Positions 17,524 to 26,089 of a DNA stretch of 64,000 nucleotides are shown piece after piece. Position 1 is the first letter of the stretch; every line of letters starts with the position of its first letter. A model generated the notes under the pieces. The model searched no databases. It was not told where the DNA came from and saw only the letters and a program-made list of their open reading frames with translations. The DNA lies in contig NZ_JADGMY010000029.1 in NCBI RefSeq assembly GCF_015234515.1, forward strand, positions 1-64,000. Reading direction: 5' to 3'. Position numbers and translations under genes: made by a program. This stretch comes from Cellulomonas sp. (GTDB lineage Bacteria; Actinomycetota; Actinomycetes; Actinomycetales; Cellulomonadaceae).

Positions 17524-18150
17524 TCAGGACCCGTCGCGCAGGTCGCCCAGGCGGGTCGGCGTGAAGCTGATCCGGTCGAACGTCACCGCGCACCCCTCGC
17601 CAGTGGGCGACTGGCCCTCGAAGCCGACCGTCACCGCACCCTGCGGGTCGTCCAGCGCGAAGTGCCGGACCAGCGACCAGCGCGTGCCGTCGAGCGACGC
17701 GTGGTACGCGTACGCGGCGCCGATGCGCGACACGCGCAGCCACACCTGGTTGCCGTCGACCGCGAACCCGTTGGCGTCGTCCGACACGCCGCGCGTGACG
17801 ACGGAGACGATGAGCGGGACACCGTCGGGCGAGTACTCGAAGCAGAGCTTGCCCCAGTGCCGGTCGTCGACGTGCAGCAGCAGCACGCCGGCGTCGAACG
17901 TCGCGGCGAAGTCGACCGTGACGCGAGCGGTCAGCTGGAAGTCGCCCGCCGGCGGGGTGCCCAGCAGCGTGGGGGCGTTGAGGACGCCCTCGGAGTCGGA
18001 CGAGATGCCGTCGCGCGGGTCGAGGAAGACGTCGGTGCGCGGCGGTGCGGTCACCCGCACGGTGCCCGGCACGTCGTCCACCACCCACGCGGAGCCGGCC
18101 GAGGGCACCAGCGCGAAGGGGACGGCGGGCACGTGCAGGGGGGTCGTCAT
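17524..18150 (-). CDS. DUF1349 family concanavalin-like protein
   Basis: A 208-residue protein matching the DUF1349 (YesU-like) pattern: LDPRDG, LLLHVDDRHWGKLCFEYS and a C-terminal VTFDRISFTP strand. This is a jelly-roll fold of unknown enzymatic role, often found with sugar-use genes. There is no signal peptide from the chosen ATG at 18150, which is preceded by AGGAGAT. Longer in-frame extensions to 18264 are Pro/Ala-rich and lack a ribosome-binding site. Convergent with the methyltransferase gene, 25 bases apart. Confidence 0.82.
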   Translation of the reverse strand: MTTPLHVPAVPFALVPSAGSAWVVDDVPGTVRVTAPPRTDVFLDPRDGISSDSEGVLNAPTLLGTPPAGDFQLTARVTVDFAATFDAGVLLLHVDDRHWGKLCFEYSPDGVPLIVSVVTRGVSDDANGFAVDGNQVWLRVSRIGAAYAYHASLDGTRWSLVRHFALDDPQGAVTVGFEGQSPTGEGCAVTFDRISFTPTRLGDLRDGS

Positions 18151-18297
18151 CGTGGATCTCCTGGGTGTGGTGGGCGGGCCGGTCGCGGGGCCCGTCGAGG
18201 GGGCCGCGCCCGGCGCAGGCGTCAGCATCGCACCGGGCGTCGCGATCCCGTCGGCGGCGCGCACCTGGCAGGCCGGGCGTCCCCCGGACGGCCGCGC

Positions 18298-18855
18298 TCA
18301 CTGGCCGATGCGTCCGTCGATCCGCTCGCGCAGCAGGTCGGCGTGCCCCAGGTGGCGCGCGTACTCCTCGATCATGTGCACGAGCACCTCGCGCAGCTCG
18401 GGCTGCTCGGGGCCCCGGCCGCGGGTGCCCAGGTCCGGCGTGGCCAGGACGACGAGCTCGGCGTACGCGACCTCGTCGCGCCAGCGCTGCCACGCGTCGG
18501 CGACGTGCTCGTCGTCGCCCACGGCCTCGTGGAACGCGACCGCGGCGGACCCGCGGTAGTGCCGCTCGGGGCGCTCGTCGAGCATGACGATGCGGAACCA
18601 GTACTGCTCGACCTCCGCGAGGTGCCGGACCAGGCCCAGGAGCGAGAGGTCCGACGGCGGGACCGAGCGGAGCGCGAGCTGCTGGGGCGTCAGGTCCTGG
18701 CACTTGAGCTCGAGGGTCAGCCGCCGGTCACGCAGGTACCGCACGAGCGTGGCGCGCTCCCCGAACACCCTGTCGCCCGCCTCACGGGGGTCGTCCTCGG
18801 GTGACACCCACATGTCCTCCCAGCCGAACGTGCGCTCGGGCTGTCGATCGGTCAT
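18298..18855 (-). CDS. DinB/DUF664 family four-helix protein
   Basis: A 185-residue DinB-superfamily protein. The recurrent His ligands of the bundle are seen in LLGLVRHLAEVEQYWF and in IEEYARHLGHADLLRERIDG. Members include thiol-dependent transferases and many uncharacterised proteins, and in actinobacteria DUF664 members are suspected mycothiol-dependent enzymes. GGAGGT precedes ATG 18855, and a -10-like TAGCGT (18887-18892, minus strand) lies 31 bases upstream. The catalytic role is not established. Confidence 0.85.
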   Translation of the reverse strand: MTDRQPERTFGWEDMWVSPEDDPREAGDRVFGERATLVRYLRDRRLTLELKCQDLTPQQLALRSVPPSDLSLLGLVRHLAEVEQYWFRIVMLDERPERHYRGSAAVAFHEAVGDDEHVADAWQRWRDEVAYAELVVLATPDLGTRGRGPEQPELREVLVHMIEEYARHLGHADLLRERIDGRIGQ

Positions 18856-18886
18856 GCCGCACCTCCGCGTGGATCGACTCCCTCGC

Positions 18887-18892
18887 ACGCTA
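18887..18892 (-). promoter_or_regulatory. -10 element for DUF664 gene
   Basis: TAGCGT on the minus strand, 31 bases from ATG 18855, with a GGAGGT ribosome-binding site in between. Confidence 0.4.
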
Positions 18893-18949
18893 GCGGTGCC
18901 GTGCCGGCGGAGCACCCCTGAGCTCGTGCCGACCTGCCCGGGGAGCACG

Positions 18950-20050
18950 TCACGAGAAGGTCGCCAGGCGGAGGGGGCGCCCCACCAGACGGGCGAGCCG
19001 CTCGACCTCGGTGGCGACGTCGCCGTGCCGAGGGCGCACGCCGTGGTGCCACGTGATCGCGATGGACTCCTCGGCGATCGTCCAGGTGCCGGCGACGACG
19101 CCGCCGACGACCACGACGCGCGCACCGCGGCTCACGGCGCCTCGCAGGTCCGCGGGGACGACGTGGACGTCCGCGGTGCCGGGGCCGAGGACCCACTGGT
19201 CGTACTGCGGGAGCAGGCGCACGACGTCCGTGGGGCTCGAGGCTGCCAGGGCCGGGACGTCGTCGCGCAGCACGAGCACGGGCTCGCCGTCGACCTCCAA
19301 CCGGCTCACGCGTGGACCGAGCGCGTCGAGCCAGCCGCGGACGGCCGTGAACCGCACACCGAGGCCCTCGGTGAGCCAGTAGCGCAGGTGCTCGGGTGTC
19401 GCTGGTCCGTAGGCGTGCAGGTAGGCCTCGACCGCCTGCGGCCCGGCCTCGTCGACGTCCGGCAGGCCGGTCCAGCGCGGGTTCGTGGCGAGCGCCTGCA
19501 GCATCAGCGGGCCGCCACCCGGCCCGAGGCTCAGGACCCCCTGCCACGCGAGCGCCTTGAGGAAGGTCGCCTGGGGGTCGGTGAACGCGGTCGTCAGGTG
19601 GCGGAACGGACGGTGCGCGGTCACGGCCGTCGCCAGGTCCGCGCGCGACAGCGGGCCCGATGCGAGCGCCTCGTGCACCGCCGCCCCGAGCGCCGGCCAG
19701 TCGCCCGGTGCGAGTCCGTAGTACTCCTGCCACGACGACCGCTCCCACATCCGCGTCGACGCCCGCAGCGCCAGGTGCACGGCCGCCCGCTCCGGTGTCA
19801 TGAGGTGGGTGGCGCCCCGGAACGCGAACGTCCGCACCAGGGAGCCGTCCGCCAGCGCGCGGTCGACGTCGCCCGGTCGCGAGTCACGCAGCCGGGTACG
19901 GACGCCCAGCTCGGCGGCCGACGGGTCCAGCTGGGCCGCGACGGCGCCGAGGTCCGCGACGACGTCGACCACGGACGTCGCCGTCGAGGGCTCCAGGTGG
20001 TGGCGACCCAGGCGCCACGCGAGCACCCCGGGCCACCGGGCAGCGGTCAT
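18950..20050 (-). CDS. AlkZ-like winged-helix DNA glycosylase family protein
   Basis: A 366-residue member of the HTH_42/AlkZ-like family (PF06224), made of tandem winged helices. Family members such as AlkZ and YcaQ remove bulky or cross-linked bases from DNA. Conserved stretches include WRLGRHHL, TLMTP-like ATHLMTPERAAV, and LLPQYDQWVLG near the catalytic region. The paralogue subtype in actinobacteria is mostly uncharacterised, so glycosylase activity is inferred. ATG 20050 lies 5 nt after a TAGCCT -10 box, suggesting a leaderless mRNA. Confidence 0.8.
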   Translation of the reverse strand: MTAARWPGVLAWRLGRHHLEPSTATSVVDVVADLGAVAAQLDPSAAELGVRTRLRDSRPGDVDRALADGSLVRTFAFRGATHLMTPERAAVHLALRASTRMWERSSWQEYYGLAPGDWPALGAAVHEALASGPLSRADLATAVTAHRPFRHLTTAFTDPQATFLKALAWQGVLSLGPGGGPLMLQALATNPRWTGLPDVDEAGPQAVEAYLHAYGPATPEHLRYWLTEGLGVRFTAVRGWLDALGPRVSRLEVDGEPVLVLRDDVPALAASSPTDVVRLLPQYDQWVLGPGTADVHVVPADLRGAVSRGARVVVVGGVVAGTWTIAEESIAITWHHGVRPRHGDVATEVERLARLVGRPLRLATFS

Positions 20051-20055
20051 GCTCG

Positions 20056-20061
20056 AGGCTA
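20056..20061 (-). promoter_or_regulatory. -10 element for leaderless AlkZ-like gene
   Basis: TAGCCT on the minus strand ends 5 nt before ATG 20050. Confidence 0.45.
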
Positions 20062-20090
20062 CTGCGGGGCTCCGACACGGCCCGTGGTCC

Positions 20091-20666
20091 TCAGCCGAGC
20101 GCGAGCCCCTCGACCACCTCGACGCCCGGGGCGCGCACCAGCAGCGCGCCGGGCAGCGAGATCTTGGAGCGGCGCACGCCGCTGCCGATGATGACGGTGC
20201 CGCCCGCGTGGGGGTCGTCGGCGGCCACGCCGGCGTCGGCCAGCACCCGGTACCCGGCGGGCAGGCCGAGCGGCGTGATGCCGCCGTACTCCATGTGCGA
20301 CTCCGCCGTCGCGCGGTCCATCGGCAGGAACGACGCCTTGCGGACGTCGAGCAGGCGCTTGACCGCGCTGTTGACGTCCGCGCGCGTCGTGGCACGCACG
20401 AGGCACGCGGCGGTCCGCTCCTCGCCTGCCCGCCTGCCGGCGACGAGGACGCAGTTGACCGACGCCGACAGCGGCAGCGCGTAGGCGTCGGTCATGGCCG
20501 CCGTGTCGGCGAGGTCGGGGTCGATGGCGGCGACGAGGACGGCGTCGGCGACCGTCGGCTCGACGTCGGCCCACCCGCTGATCGCGGCGTGCGTGCTGGT
20601 GGCCAGCAGGTCCGGGCGGTCGACGGCCCGCTCCCAGGCGAGCGTCCCCCGTGCGGTGGTGGTCAT
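20091..20666 (-). CDS. YbaK/aminoacyl-tRNA deacylase-like protein
   Basis: A 191-residue protein of the YbaK/ProX editing fold. Visible signatures are VNCVLVAGRR, an editing-site Lys-containing helix (NSAVKRLLDVRKASFLP) and EYGGITPLGLPAGYRVLAD, where the GGITPxGLP stretch forms the substrate pocket. Such proteins hydrolyse mischarged tRNAs in trans. The specific tRNA is not predictable here. ATG 20666 is 7 nt after TAGCCT (20674-20679), so a leaderless start is likely. Confidence 0.87.
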   Translation of the reverse strand: MTTTARGTLAWERAVDRPDLLATSTHAAISGWADVEPTVADAVLVAAIDPDLADTAAMTDAYALPLSASVNCVLVAGRRAGEERTAACLVRATTRADVNSAVKRLLDVRKASFLPMDRATAESHMEYGGITPLGLPAGYRVLADAGVAADDPHAGGTVIIGSGVRRSKISLPGALLVRAPGVEVVEGLALG

Positions 20667-20673
20667 GCGCGGC

Positions 20674-20679
20674 AGGCTA
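20674..20679 (-). promoter_or_regulatory. -10 element for leaderless YbaK-like gene
   Basis: TAGCCT on the minus strand ends 7 nt before ATG 20666. Confidence 0.45.
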
Positions 20680-20712
20680 CCGGCGTCGCGGGACGACTGC
20701 GGGGCAGCCCGC

Positions 20713-21255
20713 TCAGCGCTGGTACGTCCCCATGAGCACGGCACGTGCGACGGTGTGGAACACCAGCGCGCAGCTCGCCGCTCCCGGGGTCGTGTCGGGC
20801 GTCAGGCCCAGGTCGTCCGTGTCGAGCGCGTGGATCGCGACGTAGTACCGGTGCACCTGGTCGCCGGGCGGGGGAGCGGCCCCGACGTACCCGGCGACCC
20901 CGTCGTCACCGCGCAGGTGGAACGCGCCGGCCGGCAGGCCCGAGCCGTCCGGACGTCCCGCGTCCCGGTCGAGCGACGTGACGTCGGGCCGCAGGCCCAG
21001 CACCGTCCAGTGCCACCACCCGGCGACGCCGGGCGCGTCCGGGTCGAAGACGTTCACCGCGAACCCGGCGGTCTGCTCGGGGAAGCCGGACCAGGTCAGC
21101 TGCGGCGAGACGTTCCGCCCGGCGTCGGTGTTGGTGTGCACGTCGGGGATCGGCGCACCGTGCACCCAGTCCGTGCTCGTCACGGCGAAGGTGGGGACGG
21201 GCGGCAGCAGCGGGTACGGCTCGTGGGCGACGGGGCGGGTCAGGGACGTGGGCAC
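20713..21255 (-). CDS. PEBP / YbhB-YbcL family protein
   Basis: A 180-residue phosphatidylethanolamine-binding-protein-like domain. The ligand-site motifs are present: NVSPQLTWSG, FDPDAPGVAGWWHWTV (with the DPD and W/H residues of the anion pocket) and HRYYVAIHALD. Bacterial members are cytoplasmic, and their function is poorly defined. GTG 21255 is the start, with GGAGG nearby. It lies downstream of sulP on the same strand with a gap of 40 bases and could be the tail of that operon. Confidence 0.88.
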   Translation of the reverse strand: MPTSLTRPVAHEPYPLLPPVPTFAVTSTDWVHGAPIPDVHTNTDAGRNVSPQLTWSGFPEQTAGFAVNVFDPDAPGVAGWWHWTVLGLRPDVTSLDRDAGRPDGSGLPAGAFHLRGDDGVAGYVGAAPPPGDQVHRYYVAIHALDTDDLGLTPDTTPGAASCALVFHTVARAVLMGTYQR

Positions 21256-21295
21256 GACGACCTCCGGTCCGTCCCGACGCCGGTCGCCGGGGCGG

Positions 21296-22996
21296 TCACC
21301 CCATCCTGGTGGTCGCCTGCGCGCGGCGCACGTGCGAGCGGGCGTGCGCGAGCGCCTCCTCGAGGTTGTCGAACAGGTGCCGTTCGTCGCTCAGGGCGCT
21401 GATCACGCCCACCCCCTCGGCGAGGCGGTGGTGCTCGGGGCGCAGCCCCTTGAGGAGCACGACGATGCCGCGTCGACGCATGTCGGTGATGATCTCGACC
21501 AGCGCGTTGGCGCCGCTGGCGTCCAGCACCCGCACGTTGCCCAGGCGCAGCACGACGACACGCACGTCGCTGACCAGCGCGATCTCGTCCAGGAACCGGC
21601 GCACGTCGGCGAAGAAGAGCGCGCCGTCGATGCGGTACACCGCGATGTGCTCGTGCAGCAGCGTGTGCTCGGTGTCCGCCGTCAGGTGCTCCTCCGACTC
21701 GTCCACCGGCTCGCGGTGCAGCCCGCTGCTGCGCGCGACGGCGCGCAGCGCGAGGACGGCGGCGACCGCGACGCCCACCTCGACGGCCATGACGAGGTCG
21801 AAGACGACCGTCACGGCCAGGGTCACGCAGAACACCAGCGCGCCGGAACGGCTCGAGCGGCAGATGGCGCGCATCGTCGGCACGTCGACCATGCGTGCGG
21901 CGGTCACGAGCAGCACGCCGGCGAGGACGGACAGGGGGATGCGGCCCACGAGCGGGGCGGCGAGGTAGACGATCGCGGCGAGCACGAGGGCGTGCGTGAG
22001 CGAGGCGACCCTGGTGCGGCCGCCCGAGCGCACGTTGACGGCGGTGCGGGCGATCGCGCCCGTCGCGGGCAGGCCACCGAACAGGCCCGACGCGACGTTG
22101 GCGAGACCCTGGCCGAAGAGCTCGCGGTTGGGCCGCGTGCGGCCGATGTCGTCGGCCATCCCGTCCGCGACGCGCGCCGACAGCAGCGACTCCAGCGCCG
22201 CGAGCGCCGCCACGGCCAGCGCCGAGGAGAACAGGGCGCTGGTGGTCTCCAGGTCGACGACCGGCAGGTGCGGGCCGGGCAGCCCGGCGGGCAGGGCGCC
22301 GATGCGGTCGACGTCCAGGCCTGCCAGCTCGGCGACGAGGGTGGCCACCACGACGGCGATGAGCGAGGCGGGCAGCCCCTTGCGCAGCCGGGGCAGGACG
22401 ATCATGACGGCGACGACCAGGGCGACCAGGCCGAGCGGTGCGACGGCCTGCGTCCAGTCGACGGCGCCGATCGTACGCAGTGCGACGAGGCCCGCGTTCT
22501 CACCGTCCGCGCGTGGCGTGTCGAGGGCGAGCGGCACCTGCTGCAGCGCGATGACGACGCCGATGCCGCACGTGAAGCCCTCCACGACGGGCCAGGGGAT
22601 GTAGGCGACGAGCCTGCCGATGCCGAGCACGCCGGCCAGCACGACGATGCCGCCGGCCATGATCGCGACCACCGGGACGGCCTCGGTGCCGTGCCGCGCG
22701 ACGACGGGCAGCAGGACGACCGCCATGGCCCCCGTGGGCCCGCTGACCTGCAGGTGGGAGCCGCCGAAGATGGCGGCGACGGCGCCCGCGACGATGGCGG
22801 TGACCAGCCCGGCGGCGGCGCCCAGACCGGACGCGACGCCGAAGCCGAGGGCCAGCGGCAGGGCGACGACGGCGACCGTGACACCGGCGAGCAGGTCGTG
22901 ACGCCAGGAGCGGGGCAGGTCGGCGTAGTCGGAGCGTGCGGGGGACAGTGCGCGCACGCGTCGCGTGAGGGAGGACGCGAGCGACTGGACGGTCAT
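21296..22996 (-). CDS. SulP family anion transporter with STAS domain
   Basis: A 566-residue SulP/SLC26-type transporter for sulfate, bicarbonate or related anions. It has an N-terminal membrane domain with about 12-14 helices, including GVTVAVVALPLALGFGVASG and the GGLPATGAIARTAVN loop. The cytoplasmic STAS domain follows (about residues 440-550), ending in a strand-helix with VRVLDASGANALVEI. The ATG lies one base after the stop of the arsR gene, so the two are co-transcribed and probably coupled. The anion is not determined by sequence. Confidence 0.92.
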   Translation of the reverse strand: MTVQSLASSLTRRVRALSPARSDYADLPRSWRHDLLAGVTVAVVALPLALGFGVASGLGAAAGLVTAIVAGAVAAIFGGSHLQVSGPTGAMAVVLLPVVARHGTEAVPVVAIMAGGIVVLAGVLGIGRLVAYIPWPVVEGFTCGIGVVIALQQVPLALDTPRADGENAGLVALRTIGAVDWTQAVAPLGLVALVVAVMIVLPRLRKGLPASLIAVVVATLVAELAGLDVDRIGALPAGLPGPHLPVVDLETTSALFSSALAVAALAALESLLSARVADGMADDIGRTRPNRELFGQGLANVASGLFGGLPATGAIARTAVNVRSGGRTRVASLTHALVLAAIVYLAAPLVGRIPLSVLAGVLLVTAARMVDVPTMRAICRSSRSGALVFCVTLAVTVVFDLVMAVEVGVAVAAVLALRAVARSSGLHREPVDESEEHLTADTEHTLLHEHIAVYRIDGALFFADVRRFLDEIALVSDVRVVVLRLGNVRVLDASGANALVEIITDMRRRGIVVLLKGLRPEHHRLAEGVGVISALSDERHLFDNLEEALAHARSHVRRAQATTRMG

Positions 22997-22997
22997 C

Positions 22998-23357
22998 TCA
23001 TGCCTCGGGTGCGGTCGGGGCGGTGCCGTCGAGCAGGCCCTGGTGGCGTGCGGCGGCGTCGACGAGCACGGTCCGGGCGGCCGCGAGCATGTCGGCGACC
23101 GCGGGCAGGGCGAGCGCGTAGTGCACGGCGTTACCGGTGCGTCGCGCGGTGACGACTCCCGCACGGCGCAGCACGGCGAGGTGCTGCGACAGGTGGGACG
23201 CCTCGAGACCGAGCTCGGTCAGCAGCTCGCTGACCTGCCGGTCGCGGTCGGCCAGGAGCTCGAGGGTGCGCACGCGCACGGGGTGGGAGAGGGCTTTGAA
23301 CAGCTCGGCCTTGACCTCCGCGAGGGGACGGTCGTCACCGAGGGCGTGCAGGGGCAC
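22998..23357 (-). CDS. ArsR family winged-helix repressor
   Basis: A 119-residue ArsR/SmtB-type regulator: ALSHPVRVRTLELLADRDRQVSELL, then the recognition helix LEASHLSQHLAVLRRAGVV and wing RTGNAVHYALA. No Cys is present, so it is not a classic metal-thiolate sensor. It is the first gene of the arsR-sulP operon and starts at GTG 23357. A 26-bp palindrome at 23372-23397 covers its -10 box, indicating self-repression. The signal is unknown; sulfur-linked or redox ligands are guesses. Confidence 0.9.
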   Translation of the reverse strand: MPLHALGDDRPLAEVKAELFKALSHPVRVRTLELLADRDRQVSELLTELGLEASHLSQHLAVLRRAGVVTARRTGNAVHYALALPAVADMLAAARTVLVDAAARHQGLLDGTAPTAPEA

Positions 23358-23371
23358 GAGAACTCCGGATG

Positions 23372-23397
23372 ATGAGTTGATGGAATCGTCAAATCAT
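23372..23397 (-). promoter_or_regulatory. ArsR-type operator overlapping arsR-sulP promoter
   Basis: An inverted repeat with 9-bp arms (ATGAGTTGA and TCAAATCAT on the plus strand, 8 of 9 complementary) and an 8-bp centre. On the minus strand it overlaps the -10 box TATGAT (rc of 23393-23398) and the likely start of transcription, 15 bases before GTG 23357. Placement is ideal for autoregulation. Confidence 0.65.
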
Positions 23398-23452
23398 AGC
23401 CCCGGGGGGAGGGGGCCTCGGTGCACAGGGTGGTTCACCCGCCCGGGGCGGA

Positions 23453-23481
23453 TTGACACCTCCCGGCTGTCGGCGTGTACT
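23453..23481 (+). promoter_or_regulatory. Promoter of imuA'-imuB-dnaE2 operon
   Basis: A consensus -35 TTGACA (23453-23458), a 17-base spacer and TGTACT (23476-23481) as the best -10. The LexA box begins 8 bases downstream, so bound LexA would cover the transcription start. Confidence 0.55.
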
Positions 23482-23488
23482 GGCATGA

Positions 23489-23504
23489 TCGAACACATGT
23501 TCGA
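23489..23504 (+). promoter_or_regulatory. LexA (SOS) box upstream of imuA'
   Basis: TCGAAC-N4-GTTCGA, a perfect match to the actinobacterial LexA operator, just upstream of a mutasome operon known to be SOS-induced in mycobacteria. Confidence 0.9.
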
Positions 23505-23609
23505 TCCACTGAGGGATCGGGCGGGCGAACGCCGCCGCGTTCGCTGCTCATGACGCGAGCCCTGGAGCGGGGCCGGCGTGGTGCCAGGACGCGAGGACGA
23601 GGAGCAGAC

Positions 23610-24404
23610 GTGACCGGGACGAGCACCGTCGACCGCGCAGCGCGCGCACGTGCCGCGCTCGCGGCCGCGGAGCTGCGCACCGGTGCGCGCACGGTGCTGT
23701 CCGAGGTGCCCTCTCTCGACGCGGTGCCGCCGGACGACGCGTCGGCGCTCACGGTCGAGCTGCCGCGGACGTCGCTGCTCACCAGCGAACGGCCGCCGCT
23801 GCCCGTGCCGCCACCGCTGGCCGAGCTGATGCCCGACGGGCTGCGGCGCGGCGCGACCACGTCGGTCCTCGGGTCCACGTCACTGGTCCTGGGGGTGCTC
23901 GCGCACGCGTGCGCGTCGGGCGCGTGGGCGGTGGCGGTGGGGCACCCGCGCCTGGGGCTGCTGGCCGCCGCGCAGGCGGGCGTCGACCTCGCGCGGTTCG
24001 CGCTCGTCCCCGACCCCGGTGCGGACGCGGCGCTCGTGCTGGCGGCGCTGGTCGACGGGATCGACGTCGTCCTGGTCGGGCCGGGTGCCCCGCTCGCGGA
24101 CGCCGACCGCCGCCGCCTGTCCGCCCGCGCACGCGAGCGCGGCGCCGCGCTGCTGACGACCACGACGTGGCCGGGCGCCGCCGTCGTGCTCGACGCCGGA
24201 CCGGCGCGGTGGTCGGGCGTCGGGGCGGGGGACGGCCGCCTGCGCACGAGCGAGGTGCAGGTGCGTCGCACGGGTCGGGGCAGCGCCGCCGTCCCCTCGT
24301 CGGTCGACGTCGTGCTGCCGTTCGCGCCGCCGGGCGAGCACGTGCCCCGGGGTCCGGTGCGTCGGCGCCCGCGGGCGGCCGGCGGTCTGCGGCTGGTCGG
24401 ATGA
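23610..24404 (+). CDS. imuA': ImuA'-type mutasome protein
   Basis: A 264-residue protein with a RecA-like, but degenerate, core: LMPDGLRRGATTSVLGSTSLVLG occupies the place of the Walker A region, without a GKT/S. This fits actinobacterial ImuA', an accessory protein of the SOS mutasome that supports ImuB and DnaE2 in error-prone lesion bypass. Position is decisive: first gene behind a LexA box, overlapping imuB by 4 bases. GTG 23610 with GAGGAG at 23599-23604 is preferred over ATG 23550, though its spacing of 5 nt is a little short. Confidence 0.82.
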   Translation: MTGTSTVDRAARARAALAAAELRTGARTVLSEVPSLDAVPPDDASALTVELPRTSLLTSERPPLPVPPPLAELMPDGLRRGATTSVLGSTSLVLGVLAHACASGAWAVAVGHPRLGLLAAAQAGVDLARFALVPDPGADAALVLAALVDGIDVVLVGPGAPLADADRRRLSARARERGAALLTTTTWPGAAVVLDAGPARWSGVGAGDGRLRTSEVQVRRTGRGSAAVPSSVDVVLPFAPPGEHVPRGPVRRRPRAAGGLRLVG

Positions 24405-26089
24405 GCACGCGGACGACGGTCGTGTGGGTGCCGGACTGGCCCGTGGTCGCGGCGATGGCGGCCGACGAGGTCCCGGTCGACGCCCCCGCCGCGGTGCACG
24501 ACGGGCGACGGGTCACCGCCGTGTCGGCGCTCGCGCGCGCCGACGGGGTGCGGCGGGGGATGCGTCGGCGCCAGGCGCAGGGCGTGTGCCCCGAGCTGGT
24601 GCTCCTGCCCGCCGACGACGCCCGCGACGTGCGGCTGTTCGAGCCTGTGGCCGCGGCGACCGAGACCGTCGTCGCGGGCGTCGAGGTCACCCGGCCGGGT
24701 CTGCTGCTGCTCCCCGCAGGTGGTGCGGCGCGCTACCACGGCTCGGAGGAGGCCCTCGCGGAACGGATCGTCGACGCGGTCGCCCGGGCCACGGGGCACG
24801 AGTGCGGCGTGGGGACGGCCGACGGGCTGCTCGCCGCGGTGCTGGCCGCCCGCTCCGGTGCTGTCGTCGAGCCCGGCGTGTCGGGCGTGTTCCTCGCGCC
24901 GCACGGGGTCACCGAGCTCGTGCACGCGACGACCACCCCCGAGCAGGCTGCGGAGGTCGCCCGCCTGGTCGACCTGCTGCACCGGCTGGGGCTGCGCACG
25001 CTCGGCGCGTTCGCCGCGCTGCCGGCGCCCGACGTGCACGCGCGGTTCGGCCGGCTCGGCACGTGGGCGCGCACGCTCGCGCGCGGGCTCGACGAGCGTC
25101 CGCCCGCACGGCGCCGTCCCGAGGCCGACCTGGAGGTGAGCACCGACCTCGACCCGCCCGTCGACCGTGTCGACACGGCGACCTTCGCGGGCCGGCGCCT
25201 GGCCGAGCAGCTGCACGCCGACCTCGTCGCCCGGTCCGTGACGTGCGGGCGCCTCCAGGTGTCCGCCCGCACGGACGACGGCACCGAGCTGGTGCGCACG
25301 TGGCGGACCGACCTGGGCGGGTGGGGTGCGATGGCCGCCGCCCGCATCACCGACCGGATCCGCTGGCAGCTCGACGGCTGGCTCACCGCGTCGGCCGTCG
25401 CGACCGCCCGGGACCGGCGGCGCGAGGCGTGGGAGCGGGACCGGGGCGTCGGGTCCGGTGACCGGCGGGTCGACGTGCGGGCTCCCGGCGACGAGGACGA
25501 TCTCGCCCCGGTCGCGCTGGTCCGGCTGACGCTCACGGCGCTCGACGTCGCCCCCGCAGGTGCGGAGGCGACGCAGCTGTGGGGCGGCCCGTCGGGTGGT
25601 GACCTGCGCGCGCACCGGGCGCTCGAGCGTGCGCAGAGCATCGTCGGCGGCCCCGGGGTGCTGACCGCGACGTTGCAGGGTGGCCGTGACGTGCGCGACC
25701 AGGTGCACGTGCGGCCGTGGGGCGAGCAGAGCGACCCGCCGCGTCCGGTGGACCGGCCGTGGCCAGGGCGCCTGCCGGACCCGGCGCCCGCGACCGTGCT
25801 GGTCGACCCCGTGCGTGTCGAGGTGCGGGACGTCGACGGTGCGCCCGTGCGCATCGACCGACGGGGCCGGCTGAGCGGGTCGCCCGGCACCGTGCGTGTG
25901 CCGCCCGACGGTGACGACCGGGCCGTCGCCGGGTGGGCCGGGCCCTGGCTGCTGTCAGACCGCTGGTGGGCGCACCCGGGTGCGGCGCCGCAGGTCCGGG
26001 GCCACCTGCAGGTCGCGTTCGACGACGGCGGGGCGGTGCTGCTCACGCACACCGACGGGGTGTGGACCTGCGAGGCCGACTATGACTGA
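24401..26089 (+). CDS. imuB: ImuB, catalytically inactive Y-family polymerase-like protein
   Basis: A 562-residue Y-family-like protein. The N-terminus VVWVPDWPVV aligns with the motif that in DinB reads HADLDAFYASVE, and the metal-binding acidic residues are missing, as expected of ImuB. ImuB is a scaffold joining DnaE2, ImuA' and the beta clamp. The helix-hairpin-helix part (about 170-210, LHRLGLRTLGAFAAL) and a little-finger-like domain follow, then a long Asp/Pro/Arg-rich C-terminal region. A QLWGG-type stretch (TQLWGG) may be the clamp-binding motif. The start overlaps imuA' (ATGA) and the stop overlaps dnaE2. Confidence 0.9.
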   Translation: MSTRTTVVWVPDWPVVAAMAADEVPVDAPAAVHDGRRVTAVSALARADGVRRGMRRRQAQGVCPELVLLPADDARDVRLFEPVAAATETVVAGVEVTRPGLLLLPAGGAARYHGSEEALAERIVDAVARATGHECGVGTADGLLAAVLAARSGAVVEPGVSGVFLAPHGVTELVHATTTPEQAAEVARLVDLLHRLGLRTLGAFAALPAPDVHARFGRLGTWARTLARGLDERPPARRRPEADLEVSTDLDPPVDRVDTATFAGRRLAEQLHADLVARSVTCGRLQVSARTDDGTELVRTWRTDLGGWGAMAAARITDRIRWQLDGWLTASAVATARDRRREAWERDRGVGSGDRRVDVRAPGDEDDLAPVALVRLTLTALDVAPAGAEATQLWGGPSGGDLRAHRALERAQSIVGGPGVLTATLQGGRDVRDQVHVRPWGEQSDPPRPVDRPWPGRLPDPAPATVLVDPVRVEVRDVDGAPVRIDRRGRLSGSPGTVRVPPDGDDRAVAGWAGPWLLSDRWWAHPGAAPQVRGHLQVAFDDGGAVLLTHTDGVWTCEADYD

